Shown: positions 18,247 through 30,200 of the stretch, piece by piece
Position numbering within the stretch: position 1 is the first letter of the stretch
Layout: each line of letters opens with the position of its first letter
Notes under the pieces: model-generated
What the model was told of the DNA's origin: nothing
What the model saw: only the letters and a program-made list of their open reading frames with translations
The model's database searches: none
Program-made: the position numbers and the translations under genes
Source: Cylicocyclus nassatus
Lineage: Eukaryota > Nematoda > Chromadorea > Rhabditida > Strongylidae
Reading direction: 5' to 3'
DNA: 64,000 nt
Assembly: GCA_958299035.1 (NCBI GenBank)
Contig: CATQJL010000112.1
Location: forward strand, 58,449,823 to 58,513,822

Positions 18247-21200
18247 ATGATAGTGGACCTGGTCAGTGCTGCACGTCAAGCAAACTGGGAAAATGCTCGC
18301 GATTTGCTATATCGTCACTGGGGCTCCGAATGTCCAAAGCTGTATGCCCCGAATCCAGAACATCCTTGGGAAGTTGCACAGGACGACAAGGACATAAGTA
18401 AGCGCATTTTCTCACTTAGAGAATCACAGTCTTCTAATTGAATATAGAATAATGAAGCACAATTGCTAAGCTTTGAGTTTATATTTTACAAATTTTTACA
18501 AATATGAGAGAATGTCGTTAGCCATTCTGTCTAATCGATTTTTGAGAATTTTTTCCAAGAATTTTTCTTCCAGACAAAGCTCTATTTGTGCCATTGGCGG
18601 GTGCGTTCTGTGCGGATTCTGCTGTAACGGATTCTTCGCTTCGCCCTTTGATAGAACAAACGGGACTTTCAGCCGAAACTCGACGGCCTGGTCAAATATG
18701 TGGCCATGTTTTCAAAACTGGAGAGCTTACTTATAGCTGCAAGTGCGTTTTGTCATTTTTTTTCTGTATTTTGATCCATCCAGGTGAGCCCTGCGAGCTC
18801 TTTCAAAATAAAGTCTTGAGTGCTTTCTTTTTTATCTTCACTGAATTAGCAATTCGCGCCTACATGGCTTTTTTTATGCATCTATGTTGCGGCAATTTTG
18901 CATTAACGTCTGTTGTCTTCCACTGCTTCTCGCTTCAATTTCAGCGCCGAAAATCAATGCAGAATTTAAAATTGGCTTTCAGAGAACGAACATATGTGGT
19001 TTTTGCTTATATGCTCAAATAATCTCCATAGATTCTTACTTCCGCTTTGAAGGTTGAATTCAATTTGCTTTTGGCAACTCGGGCAAAATTCAGGCATTAC
19101 GTTCTCTTGCAGTAATAATCAGTGTGAATGCCACTTGATTGGGCATTCTGCCAGATGCTTGGAGATTCATCGCGCGCTCTGTCTATGTTTGTTGCGCATT
19201 TGTTTCAAAGCAGAGATGATTTGTACGCAGACATTGTGTTATGTGCAGAAGATGATCATCTGACAAAATGACAAACTGTACTAGAAAAAAAATCACTCCC
19301 AGTATGGTCTAGATCTTGTGTCGCACGCTGGTGTTGTGTTACCAGTAGAACAAATTTTGCGTTACCTATTTCAGATGGTGATACTGGTTCTGCATCAGTT
19401 TTTTTTTTCCAGAGACTGCGCGACTGATGCCACCTGTGTTATGTGCCATGCCTGTTTTCATCTATCGGAGCACAAGTCTCATAAATACAGTGTTAGTGCT
19501 TTATATCTGACTTTTCGATAAAAGGTGATACAAAATAAGTGCCTGTTCATAACGCGATTCACATAGTGTAGGCCGTCCAGATCAACGCAGTATGAGTCTT
19601 GGGACGGTTTTCAACAATCTCCTGTCCTTATGTCTAGTTGGGTGCTTTTTATCGTTAAACGAGCGCCCGATCGAGCAGTGGGTGCCCATTGCTCGATCGG
19701 CCGCTCGTGTAACGATAAAAGACGATAGCGGCAAAACAGCGTCCGAACGAAGACCTGGAGATCGGAAACTGTCGCTTCTAATAGGGTATGAAACTTTCGA
19801 GAATTTTGGCTTTGGGAATTTCTCTTCTAACTTCGCTATTTTTGTGCAGCTTTGAATTTTTGTGTATAATTGTTAGAGGCAGCGTCGAGGCAAGTCTGGA
19901 CACATGGGGATCTTACGCGGATAGTAATTTTGGGGCCCTAATTAAGCCACTGCCCAACCGGCAGCTTAGATAGTGCTCTAACGGCTGAGGTATTCCCCCG
20001 AAACTGGACCCCGCGATCGTATTTCGCATGGATTCATGGCGCAAAGCGTGGATCCTGGCGCGAAACTGCCACGAATCCATGCGAATACGATCGCGGGGTC
20101 CAGTTTCGAGGGGAATATCTCAGCCGTTAGATATCTCACTACCTGCGCTGCCGCTTGGGCACTGCCTCAGTTAGGGCCCCAAAAGTACTTTCCACGTAAA
20201 AGCCCCATAGGTCCAGATCTGCGTGGACGCTGCCTTTAAGAAAATATTCAGAATTTTTATCTGTCATTCGATTTACAGCGTATATGCATAATACTGAGCA
20301 GTCTTCAGTTTCAGATCCATACTTCATCTGGTGCGGGATATTGTGATTGCGGGGACGAAGATGCCTGGACTAGCGGATATGTTTGCAAAACTCACGAAAG
20401 GAGAGAAGAAGAGTCAGGGTTCATATTCTTACTCTTTTTTCATGAAGTGATTTACTCGTGTTTTAGCACTGTGCAATTTTCCCTTCCTGAAAACTTGGAA
20501 ACTCGACTTCGAGGGTTGACACGTCTTATCCTCCAATATTCTACGAAGCTGATATGTTGGGAAAAAACAGATATGCTGCCTTTGAATCTAACGTAAACAA
20601 TGTTTGCCACATCTTTGCAGTCTGGAACAAATCTGTTTGCAGGCAACCTCCCGCAGAAAGACTCGAAGTAACTAGTATAGCTCCATATGTTACGGTTTTA
20701 TATAATGACGAAACGCATACTTACGAAACGGTGAATACACATCTCTATAGCTGTTAAACCTTCTCGTTTTTTATGCGCATTTGGATGTCTTTTAGGTTAT
20801 TCGTGCCCTGGAAATGTTCATCAATTGCACGAAGGATCAAGCAATGTTGATAGCCACAATAGTGGATCGTGAAGGTCGTAGTGCGGTCAAAGTTGGAGCG
20901 AAACAAGATTGTGAAAGAGTGAAAACCGATATACAGGTATTCTTGCCTTATGAATAAAAATCGTTTTTGAAGTAAAGGCTCCAGATTGTAAAACATCATA
21001 TGATTTTTAGCGGCGAACGCTCAGGGACATGAATCGAAGGACAGAAAAAGCGGGTCCATTGGATGTCAAAGTATTAGACGGAGCTCTTGTTGCGCATCAA
21101 AATCATGCCATTGCATTACTTGCTTGGCTCAACTCACAAATAGATGCATTTCGTAAGTTTTCCAAAGGTCGCATTGTTCTAGTATTTGGATCATCAGCAT

Positions 21201-24200
21201 TATTATTACTTTAGCCATACTTGGTTCCATTGTTGGCGATGTTTTGCTCAACACAGTGATTGAACGAGATGAAGATGACTTCTCTAGTCAGGAAACAATA
21301 CTCGTTCGTCTTTTGCGGTTTGACAAGAAAATGTGGAAGTGTATGTTTCAACATTTATTTTTTTGGCCAATTTTGTATGGTGATCAGTATTCTCCGAGGT
21401 ATAAACGTCATTTTCAGCTGCACGCGCGAATACCCACCAAATGTTGATGAAGACCGTCCTCATGAACTTTGATCAGAAAGTGGTGTTTTCCAAAACGTTC
21501 CTTGCGGTAGGATCTACAATGAATGAAAATTTCAAAAATCATTATCCTGTCGTGTTAAGCATTATGAGGACATCTACAAGGAGTTCATCGATGATGATCA
21601 CGACCTTGACATATCCATCGTTAGTCTCACTGTGCAATTCTTGACAGTGCCTAGCATAGCAAGGTGATCGTAAATAATCCAGTTCTTTTTCATTTGTTAA
21701 ATGGGACAATCCAGGCGATTGATAGCTGAAGACGATGCCATGCGCACGATATTTTCTGCACTCATAAAACATACCGAAGATTTTGCCAAAGGTATCATTT
21801 TTGATGCTTGCTACATTCTTATCGCGTGGTTCTTTTACAGATCCTAAAGATCAAATGTCGCGATTCGACTTTGCTAAGCATTCATTCCCAGTTACGGTTA
21901 GAAGAGGAATGCACATGATGCGAGATCTTGGGTATGTCCGCTTGTTGCTTTGTGACCTCACTTATCCTTTTCCCTGTTCGAGGCTTTTCCATACTCCAGG
22001 TATATCTTAACATGCGTTCCATCACCTAACGATTGGAACGATCAGTTACGGGCACGATTTTTAGACGGATGCCAGTCGCTTATCAAATTTTTGCATAGAA
22101 TGCAGGTGAGTGCATTGATTTGTCTTTTTTAGATGGTACGAGCATACTTTCCGGTTTTTTTCTACCAATTTTATTGTGGGTGGTCTTGTTAATTTTTTTT
22201 GCACATGGTGGTTTGATTTTTTTGGTAAACACGATTGCAGGGAATGGACGAAGTGAAGCGGCAGTCAGTAGAACATCAGGTGTGGGAACTGGAATGGGAA
22301 ACGGCATTTAACATTCAGCTTCGAATACAGGACATTCTTGGCTATGTGATAGCTTGGGCTGCAGCCGATGTGAATATTCAAGCACATTCATATAATTATT
22401 AGATTTTGGTTATTGGTCCTCCATACCTTGTTTAGAGAGACACACATCGCCGACTATTACTGCAGTGTCTGGATGCGTTGAATTTACACCCGCCATCATC
22501 TTTGGAAGAACCCGCTGGAGCCACTCATACAGTTGTCGATGGTACGCTGTAAAATTCAAGGCCACGTTTTTCAACTTACATAAGAGTTACTTACGTGGTT
22601 TTCTTTTTGCTGCCCTTGAAGGCAGCGTCCAGGCAGATCTGGACCTATGGAGCTTTTACGTGGAAAGTACTTTTGGAGCCCTAAATAAGGCACTGCCCAA
22701 GCGGCAGCTCAGGTAGTGCTGTAATGGCTGAGATATTCCCCTCGAAACTGGCCCCCGAACGTATTCGCATGGATTCATGGCAGTTTCGCGCCAGGATCCA
22801 CGCTTTGCGCCATGAATCCATGCGAAACACGGTCGCGGGGTCCAGTTTCGAGGGGAATATCTCAGCCATTACAGCACTACCTGAGCTGCCGCTTGGGCAG
22901 TGCCTTAGTTAGGGCCCCAAAAGTACTTTCCACGTAAAAGCCCCATAGGTCCAGATCTGCCTGGACGCTGCAGTCTTGCAAATATGTACTGAAGGCTCTC
23001 CTTTTCAGTGAATGGAGAATCTACTGTCGTAATTCCATTTGACGTGCTTCGCGGAGCTGTTTCTATACACCAACCACTTTGGAGGCTGACTGCTGGTCTT
23101 TTCACGGCCAGCGAAGAGCAGCTCCGTTTCTTAGTGTCTACGAATGTCTCCTCCTTGTCAGATGAAGAAATCTCGATAAGGCAGCAAATGAGGAAGATGG
23201 CGAGTACGCTGTATGAAATGCCACTAAGGTACGTGAATCTTTCGGAACTTTGGCGGATAAAAAAAGATATTTCTACAGAGCACTCGTTTTGTGCGCGCAA
23301 GCCTCGGCTCAGTTATGGCGGCGCAATGGTTTTTCATTGGTGAATCAGATACACAACTATTACTCTCCGCTTTGTCGTGCAGAGATGTTTGATCGCGATC
23401 TGCTGATGATGCAGGTTTGTTCGAGTCCTTTTTCTGAAGAATGATGATTTTGATTATGGGCCATAAAGAAGTCGAAGTTTTCACCGCTCTAGCATAAGTT
23501 CTTCCTTCTTCCAGCATCAAAGACAGCAAATCAAAAAAAACGTATAATGCAAGGAATCCTTGTAGGTTGGTGCTGCTATCCGCCCTCCCACCGATTTCCT
23601 ATTGCACATCATATGCCGCTTCCGTCTGATTCAATGGGCTGATCAATCCGGAGATGGTGGCTCAAAGCACTCGACGCCTTTCGGAAAGATGGAGCCGGAA
23701 GAAACTGGAAAAATCATTGTGATCTTAGCTGAAGAAATGTTGCACCTGCTGATAATGATTATTGGTCAGTCACTTTCAAGCGCTGATCTTTTTTATTTGG
23801 ATTTTTTCGAGTTCGCTAAATAGTTGTCTCTTACCATTGCAAGTTATGTTTTTCTTCTTCATGCTCTGTTGCTTTAGGTGAGCGCTATCACCCAGGTGTT
23901 GGAAAATGCACGTATTCTGAGCAAGTGCAGCGAGAAGTTGTGCATGTTTTATGCACTGGTCCACAGCCTTTCAGTCACGTAAGCCACTTCTCGTCACCTG
24001 AGATACGTAGATTAGCACTAATGAAGAACATCAAATCTAGAGCTGCAAGGCTAATGGGGGTTGTCATTTTTGCATGAAAATTTTTGCCTCATTGAGTGCA
24101 CTTTTGATACGGAGACTATGCTTTTGAAGGGAACAAAGGAGATACACATGATTGGAGAAAAAGATGTCAACCCTGTTGGATGACGTGTGAAAAAGTTGCT

Positions 24201-27200
24201 ATTGGAGGAAAAGATGTATAGGATGTAAATTGCAGCTTCTTTAGAAATTGTGGAATGCTTTCTGGGGAACTTTCTTAACTTGAAAGAAAAAGTGCATTCA
24301 ATGCTAGTAAATCATGAGCTACTCGAAGCAGCCTTTCCATAATCTTCAGAAATATTTCAGATCCAAAAACGCATGTCCCACGACCCCATGATTGAGCGTA
24401 TCTCTTTGCACGAGATTGTCAATAGTGTTGCCAACTTCAAGTATGCTCGTACCATCTAAAAAAGACAATCAATGCACTCACCTGCATTCTATGCAAAAAT
24501 TTGATAAGCGACTGGCATCCGTCTAAAAATCGTGCCCGTAACTGATCGTTCCAATCGTTAGGTGATGGAACGCATGTTAAGATATACCTGGAGTATGGAA
24601 AAGCCTCGAACAGGGAAAAGGATAAGTGAGGTCACAAACTCCAAACTAGACCGGTCAGTATTGAAAAATACAAATCAAATAAACCCGCTTTAGAAGTCCC
24701 TTGGTCTTCTTAATAAGTTTTTATTGTTTTCAGAAAGTTGCAAGCATGTCCACCACCAGTGCCCTGCGAATTCGAGCCTTTCTTCGCTCCAGCTAGGAAT
24801 CTTCTCAAAACTCCATGTCTTATCAAAATACTGAAACTCGTTTTGGACAGAACTGGAAAGCGTAGCCGATTTTCGAGCGACCGCTTGTTGCATAGGGTTC
24901 GACTTTTTCCTTCTTTGATTAGGGAATGAAGAGACTTTGTTTAGGCTCTTTATCTCATCGGAATGGCTCTTCATGAACAAGCACGCGATTCGAAAGCATT
25001 TCTTTTCACCGAAGTGGCTGAGAAAGAAGAGTTGCTGCGGTCATTGGAGGCGCTGTCCGGATCCGCTGAAGTTGCCACGCATGCAGACTTGCTATGGTGG
25101 ACAATTCAGGTATGATGCTGCTCCATTTATAAGTGCACACAATCTTGTTTTGAATGTTTCTTTCTCATCTTTCATGATTTTTTGATTTTTTTAACACCAG
25201 TATGGAAAATCTTTCGTAATATATCTACACTTTTGAAATTTTCTGCTGCACTTTTTTAGTGATCGAGATTTTGTTGAGTAGCTCAATCTTCAGCTTGCAA
25301 TCTTCAACTTTCATTCAACATAGGTCAGCGCTGTTTCAACATATCAGTGTTTTTTACTTCTCTCTTCGCTATTATCTTGTTACATCAAGCACTATTAGCA
25401 TCCATAAACTGCGTAAATTTATCTCAGCGATTGGAAAAGTTAGTAAAATCCTGGATCTTATTATCAGAAGCCTATTAGCCTGTTGTCTTAAATTATCTTG
25501 TTTATGGTTGCAGAAGTTTAAAGAAGTGCAACTCCTATCGAAGACTGGGAAGACATCTGAAAAGCCGAAGGAAAGCGTTGAAAGTCATGAGAGCGTCGAC
25601 GATGCTAGAGCAAAGAGAGCTGCGCGAGCAGCAAAAATGCGCGAACAAGCAATGATGAAGGTAAACGAATGTTGTGGCAGATGTTCAATATGAATTGCTC
25701 CTATTCAGATGTCGAAAATGCAGAAATCTTTCTTGAAAGTAATGGAGACGGAAAATCCTTCTATCACGGAACAAGTAGGTACTGGCGGGGTTGCATCCGA
25801 ACTTCGTGGTGATGATGACGAAGATTTTGTTAGGTGGGTCGCGTTTCGTCATCTTACCTTTCTCTGAGCTTACACAGCTTTTCCAGCAAACAACAAGATC
25901 ACGGCTTCCCAGTATGTCTTGGACCGCAAAAAAGTAGCGTTGATGTAGTTTTGCCTCGCAAAGTCACGTGCATACTATGTCAAGAAGAAGAAACTCTCAG
26001 TCCTAGCAATGGAAAGGCTTTCGTTTGTGCTGCTTATGTGCAAAAGTGAGCGGGATCTCTTGTTCTTATGTTTATCACGGTAAATGTTATTTTTGAGGTC
26101 GAGACTTTTTGCACAACAAGGTGAGCCAGAAACAGATGCTAAGCTTCGAGATTTGGCACCCGCCAATCTACTCGTTGGAATCGACGCATCCACATGCTCG
26201 CATACCATGCACTATGAGTGTTTTCACAGGTCAGTAAATTCTACTGCGTTCAGCTGCCAGCTGTTGAATGGCCGTTTGATAAAACATAACGAGGGGACGA
26301 GCTCCGACTTGTGTTGTACAACCTTATATGAGAAACTAGCTGGCTTACCCGGCTCCGCCGTATCCGGACCAAACTTGGCACACATACACTTCGGGCCCCG
26401 GCGCGTGTCACAGTCCACTTTTCGTTATCGATCGATGTCGATCTTACCGATTTTTATCGATTTTTTCGCAGAGTTCACCTACAGGGCTAGGAGTTGGCAC
26501 AGGGGGGAAGTGAGCATGGGGATTCCGAATACAATATTAGTTTTCAGAATTATCGGTTACTTTTATTGATTTTATCGATTTTTTGTAAATTTTGACATGC
26601 GAGGCTGGGATTTTGCACAGGGGGGTAATCGAGCATGCCGATTACGAACACAATATTAGTTTTCAGGATCGTCCATTACTTTTATCGATTTTATCAATTT
26701 TTTTGTAAAGTTTGACCTGCGGGGCTGGGAGTTTGCACAGGGGGGTAATCGAGCATGCAGATTACGAATACAATATTAGTTTTTGGAATTATCCATTACT
26801 TCTATCGATTTTATCGATTTTGCAAAATTTGAGCTAGGGGGCTGGAATTTGGCACAGGGGTGTAATCGAGCATGCTGATCACCCCCTTGGGGATGATCAG
26901 CATGCTCGATTACCCCCCTGTGCCAACTCCCAGCCCCCTAGCTCAAACTTTGCAAAAAATCGATAAAATCGATAAAAGTAATCGATAATCCCGAAAACCA
27001 ATATTGTATTCGGAATCCCCATGCTCGATTACCCCCCTGCGCGAACTCCCAGCCCCGTAGCTCAAACTTTGCAAAAAAATCGATAAAATCGATAAAAGTA
27101 ATCGATAATCCTGAAAACCAATATCGTATTCGGAATCCCCATGCTCGATTACCCCCCTCTGCGAACTCCCAGCCCCGTAGCTCAAACTTTGCAAAAAAAT

Positions 27201-30200
27201 CGATAAAATCGATAAAAGTAATCGATAATCCTGAAAACCAATATTGTATTCGGAATCCCCATGCTCGATTACCCCCCTGTGCCAACTCCCAGCCCCGTAG
27301 GTGAACTCAGCAAAAAAATCGATAAAAATCGATAAAATCGATATCGATCGATGACGAAAAGTAGCCTATGACACCCGCCGGGGCCCGTAGCGTATGTGTG
27401 CCAAGTTTGGTCCGGATCGGTTCAGAAATGGAATTTTCTATTCGGAACATACGTACACACAGACAGACAGACAGACAGACATACAGACAGACATACAGAC
27501 AGACAGACAAACAGACATTCAGCTTTATATATAAGATGCTATAGTACCACCAAAATGGGAGGTCACTTTTTTTGTATATTGTATTGAATATGGGTCTTGT
27601 TGCAGTTTGTCCGAGACTCTTCTGAGCAGAGAACGCCAGAGGCCACGCCAACAGATGGTCTTCAATCAAAAAATGGTGGACCCAGAGGTGCCTTTTGCAT
27701 TTAGATGTTTGACTTTCATATAGATCAGAGCATTTTTAGGTTGGTGAGTACCTTTGTCCTCTTTGCAAACGTCTTTCAAACACCGCCATGCCATTGCTGC
27801 CTGCTTTACAACTAATGGATATCGATGGGTACGTGCTGAATTGAGTTTCATAACTAGATGTTCAGCTTGGTATTCTTCTAGTTTCTCGACTGCTCGTGGT
27901 GATGATGTAGAAGATTTTGATAGTTGGGTTGGAAGAGTGAAAGCTCTTCTCGATACGCCTCCAGTGCGACAAACTCCTACTCAGAAGCCAAAGTCGCACA
28001 GCAGGAAAAGGTAAAGGTAGTAGTTACCGTATCTGCTACAACAAGGATCTTGCAGGTCTCATTCTGAACGCTCACTCTTGGAACTTGCCAAACAAGGAGA
28101 TGAACTTTCCACGATGCCTTTGGACAACTCACTTTCTACATCCGTTCCATCTGCGTCGACCATGTCGTTGTTATTAGGGCAAAAATCTCCTACTCACATT
28201 GTCTCCCCGACAGTGTCTACCGCTTCATGTACTGCCATGGGTGAGGAAATTTACCTGGATCTATCGTCAAAACCACTGAAAAGGGCATTATGCGCATTAC
28301 TTCACCAACCGACGATTAGTATCCGTAACAGGCGACAGATGTCGAGACTTTCCCTCAGTCGTTATGCTACAATCTAATAAATTTAGATATAGATGACGAA
28401 GATCCACAGAAAGCTGTAGATTTGTTCCGTGAAATGACAGAAATCATGCGCGGTCAGGACTTGGAAGCCCGCACAGAGCTGGAAGTAAGTCTTTGTGGGT
28501 TTGGGTTCTGTCTCTCACATCTGCAGTAGTTGCATTATGTCTCTTGTCCCTTCCAGCCGACATCTCCTCCACCGCACGAGACGGCCACATCGTCAGATTT
28601 GGCAAATAGACGTGAACGTCGCAGTGATGGCACATCGCGTTTCGGTTTCCTAGGAGGCATCATCAGGGGTTTGCCAGCTGCTGGAGTGGCAGTCTTGTTG
28701 AAGTTACTTAGAAAGATGTAAGTATTTTTACCTGATTCGATTTCATTCAAATAATTGCATTCATTGATCTTATTTCCAGTGTGGGACCATCCTATGAGCG
28801 ATATGAGGAGATGGTGAAAGTATTCAGCAGCATGCTGCTGCATAAGGTTAGTACAAGACTATGGGAATGAAAGCGCATTCTAACCACTCTTAGGGAAGAT
28901 TGCGTGGACCGGATGATTCAAAGTCAAGGGAGATTCATGATGATGTACACAGTCCTCCAGCAGCCTTGGCTGTTTGGAAGAGCGCTGCACATGTGGCAAG
29001 AACTACTGCTGCTGTGTTATCCAACGAGAATAAGCCGCTTTTCTGTGCCATGAACACTCGTCAGGTAAGGGCACTTTGCCTTGGTTCCGAATGTTTTTTA
29101 TTCTCACTTCGTTTACGAATTTGTCTCGATTTTTTGGACAGTTTTCTCTCTGCAAGAATGATTTTCAGCGTGATTGCCTTCTGGCTATGGCTCGTTTATC
29201 AGCAGTGCTTTCTTTCTGTATACAACTCCTTCCTGACTTCACCGCAAATATGCTACGCGTTTTGCTCGCGCCACCACCGCCAGTGACTGCAGCCGCCGCA
29301 GGTGCCGTTCCCGTCAGTCCTCGTTCGCCAGATAATGCAACAACGAGTCCGGTGCACAGTTTCACTAGTCCTTCGTAAGTTATATGAGCTGCTTCTTGAG
29401 ATCGTTTACGTATAGAAGGATGTTTTGTTCCAGGCCACTTTCATCTTCTGCTGATTCACCAGCAAAATTGTTGTCGTCAACTTTTGCTCAATTGTTTTCC
29501 AGCAAGAAAGAAGTCAACATCAATTTGCTTCATGTAGATATGTTGAGCTTAGCTGTGAGTTTTTTTTTTGTTGAGGAGAAATCCCATGTAACCATTGCAA
29601 TTGTAGATATCACTGATGATGACAGTCGGCTGGACCTGGCATGATGGTGTGCAGTCATTCAAACCAACTCGACAGTTGCGGGAGATGTTGCCAGACGGTT
29701 CGCAGGATGAACTTCATGTTCTGAGACTTTGCTTGACTGGGCTTTACTTCCAGGTATAATTTATCCGCATTACTCGATAAATGTGCACAAGCTCACGGTT
29801 TCTTTACTCCTTTTGTTTAGGTCCTTTTGTTTAGGTGTTCGTCACATTCGAGGATAGTGACATGGCAGATGCGCAAGAAGTTGCAAAAGTTGACGGAGCA
29901 GTCGCAACTCGTTTGAAATTACTGTGGTCAATAGCGAGACCCACTGACTCGGTTTTGGTGGATGTTCCTAGATTATATCAGGTGCGACACCGTCTTTCTG
30001 CGTCATGCATCTATAATCTGTACTTTTAGACACTTACTGAAGCAACACTATCGTTACTTCGTCCACTCGCTCTTTTCTATCATGCATTGACATTAGTCAA
30101 TCCACCTGAAGCTCTGAAAGGTTCTTTATCTGTCAAAATGGTTGAAAGGGCGAAAAATGATTCCCATTCAGATCCCTCTGTCGATGAATTCGAACCACTT

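Larger units (their letters stand above)
18574..20418 (+). other. ubr-1: UBR box of ubr-1 (exons 2-4)
   Basis: Residues 93-160 hold the substrate-recognition zinc fold. Exon 2 ends with CGHVFKTGELTYSCK, exon 3 gives DCATDATCVMCHACFH and EHKSHKYS, and exon 4 gives YCDCGDEDAW and CKTH. Cys/His ligands of the UBR fold are present (C93, C106, C109, C115, C118, H127/H130, C143, C145, C157, H160), so type-1 N-degron binding should be retained. The box is split by intron 3 (19492-20314), which was enlarged by a hairpin MITE. Confidence 0.93.

Noticed and set aside
26938..27285. 115-codon minus frame with three repeated ~40-residue blocks
   Set aside because: The repeats are translated ~120 bp Helitron tandem units (length divisible by three), not a repeat protein.
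27450..27525. Regular CAGA/CTGT repeats (also 35610-35655) that could suggest a CRISPR-like array
   Set aside because: They are continuous 4-base microsatellites at a fixed place inside Helitron-like elements, with no spacers.
28241..28377. Continuation of ubr-1 exon 31 past 28240
   Set aside because: Reading on hits a stop at 28375 with no usable donor that restores phase with the next exon; GTGAGG at 28241 joined to the acceptor ending 28386 keeps the frame.
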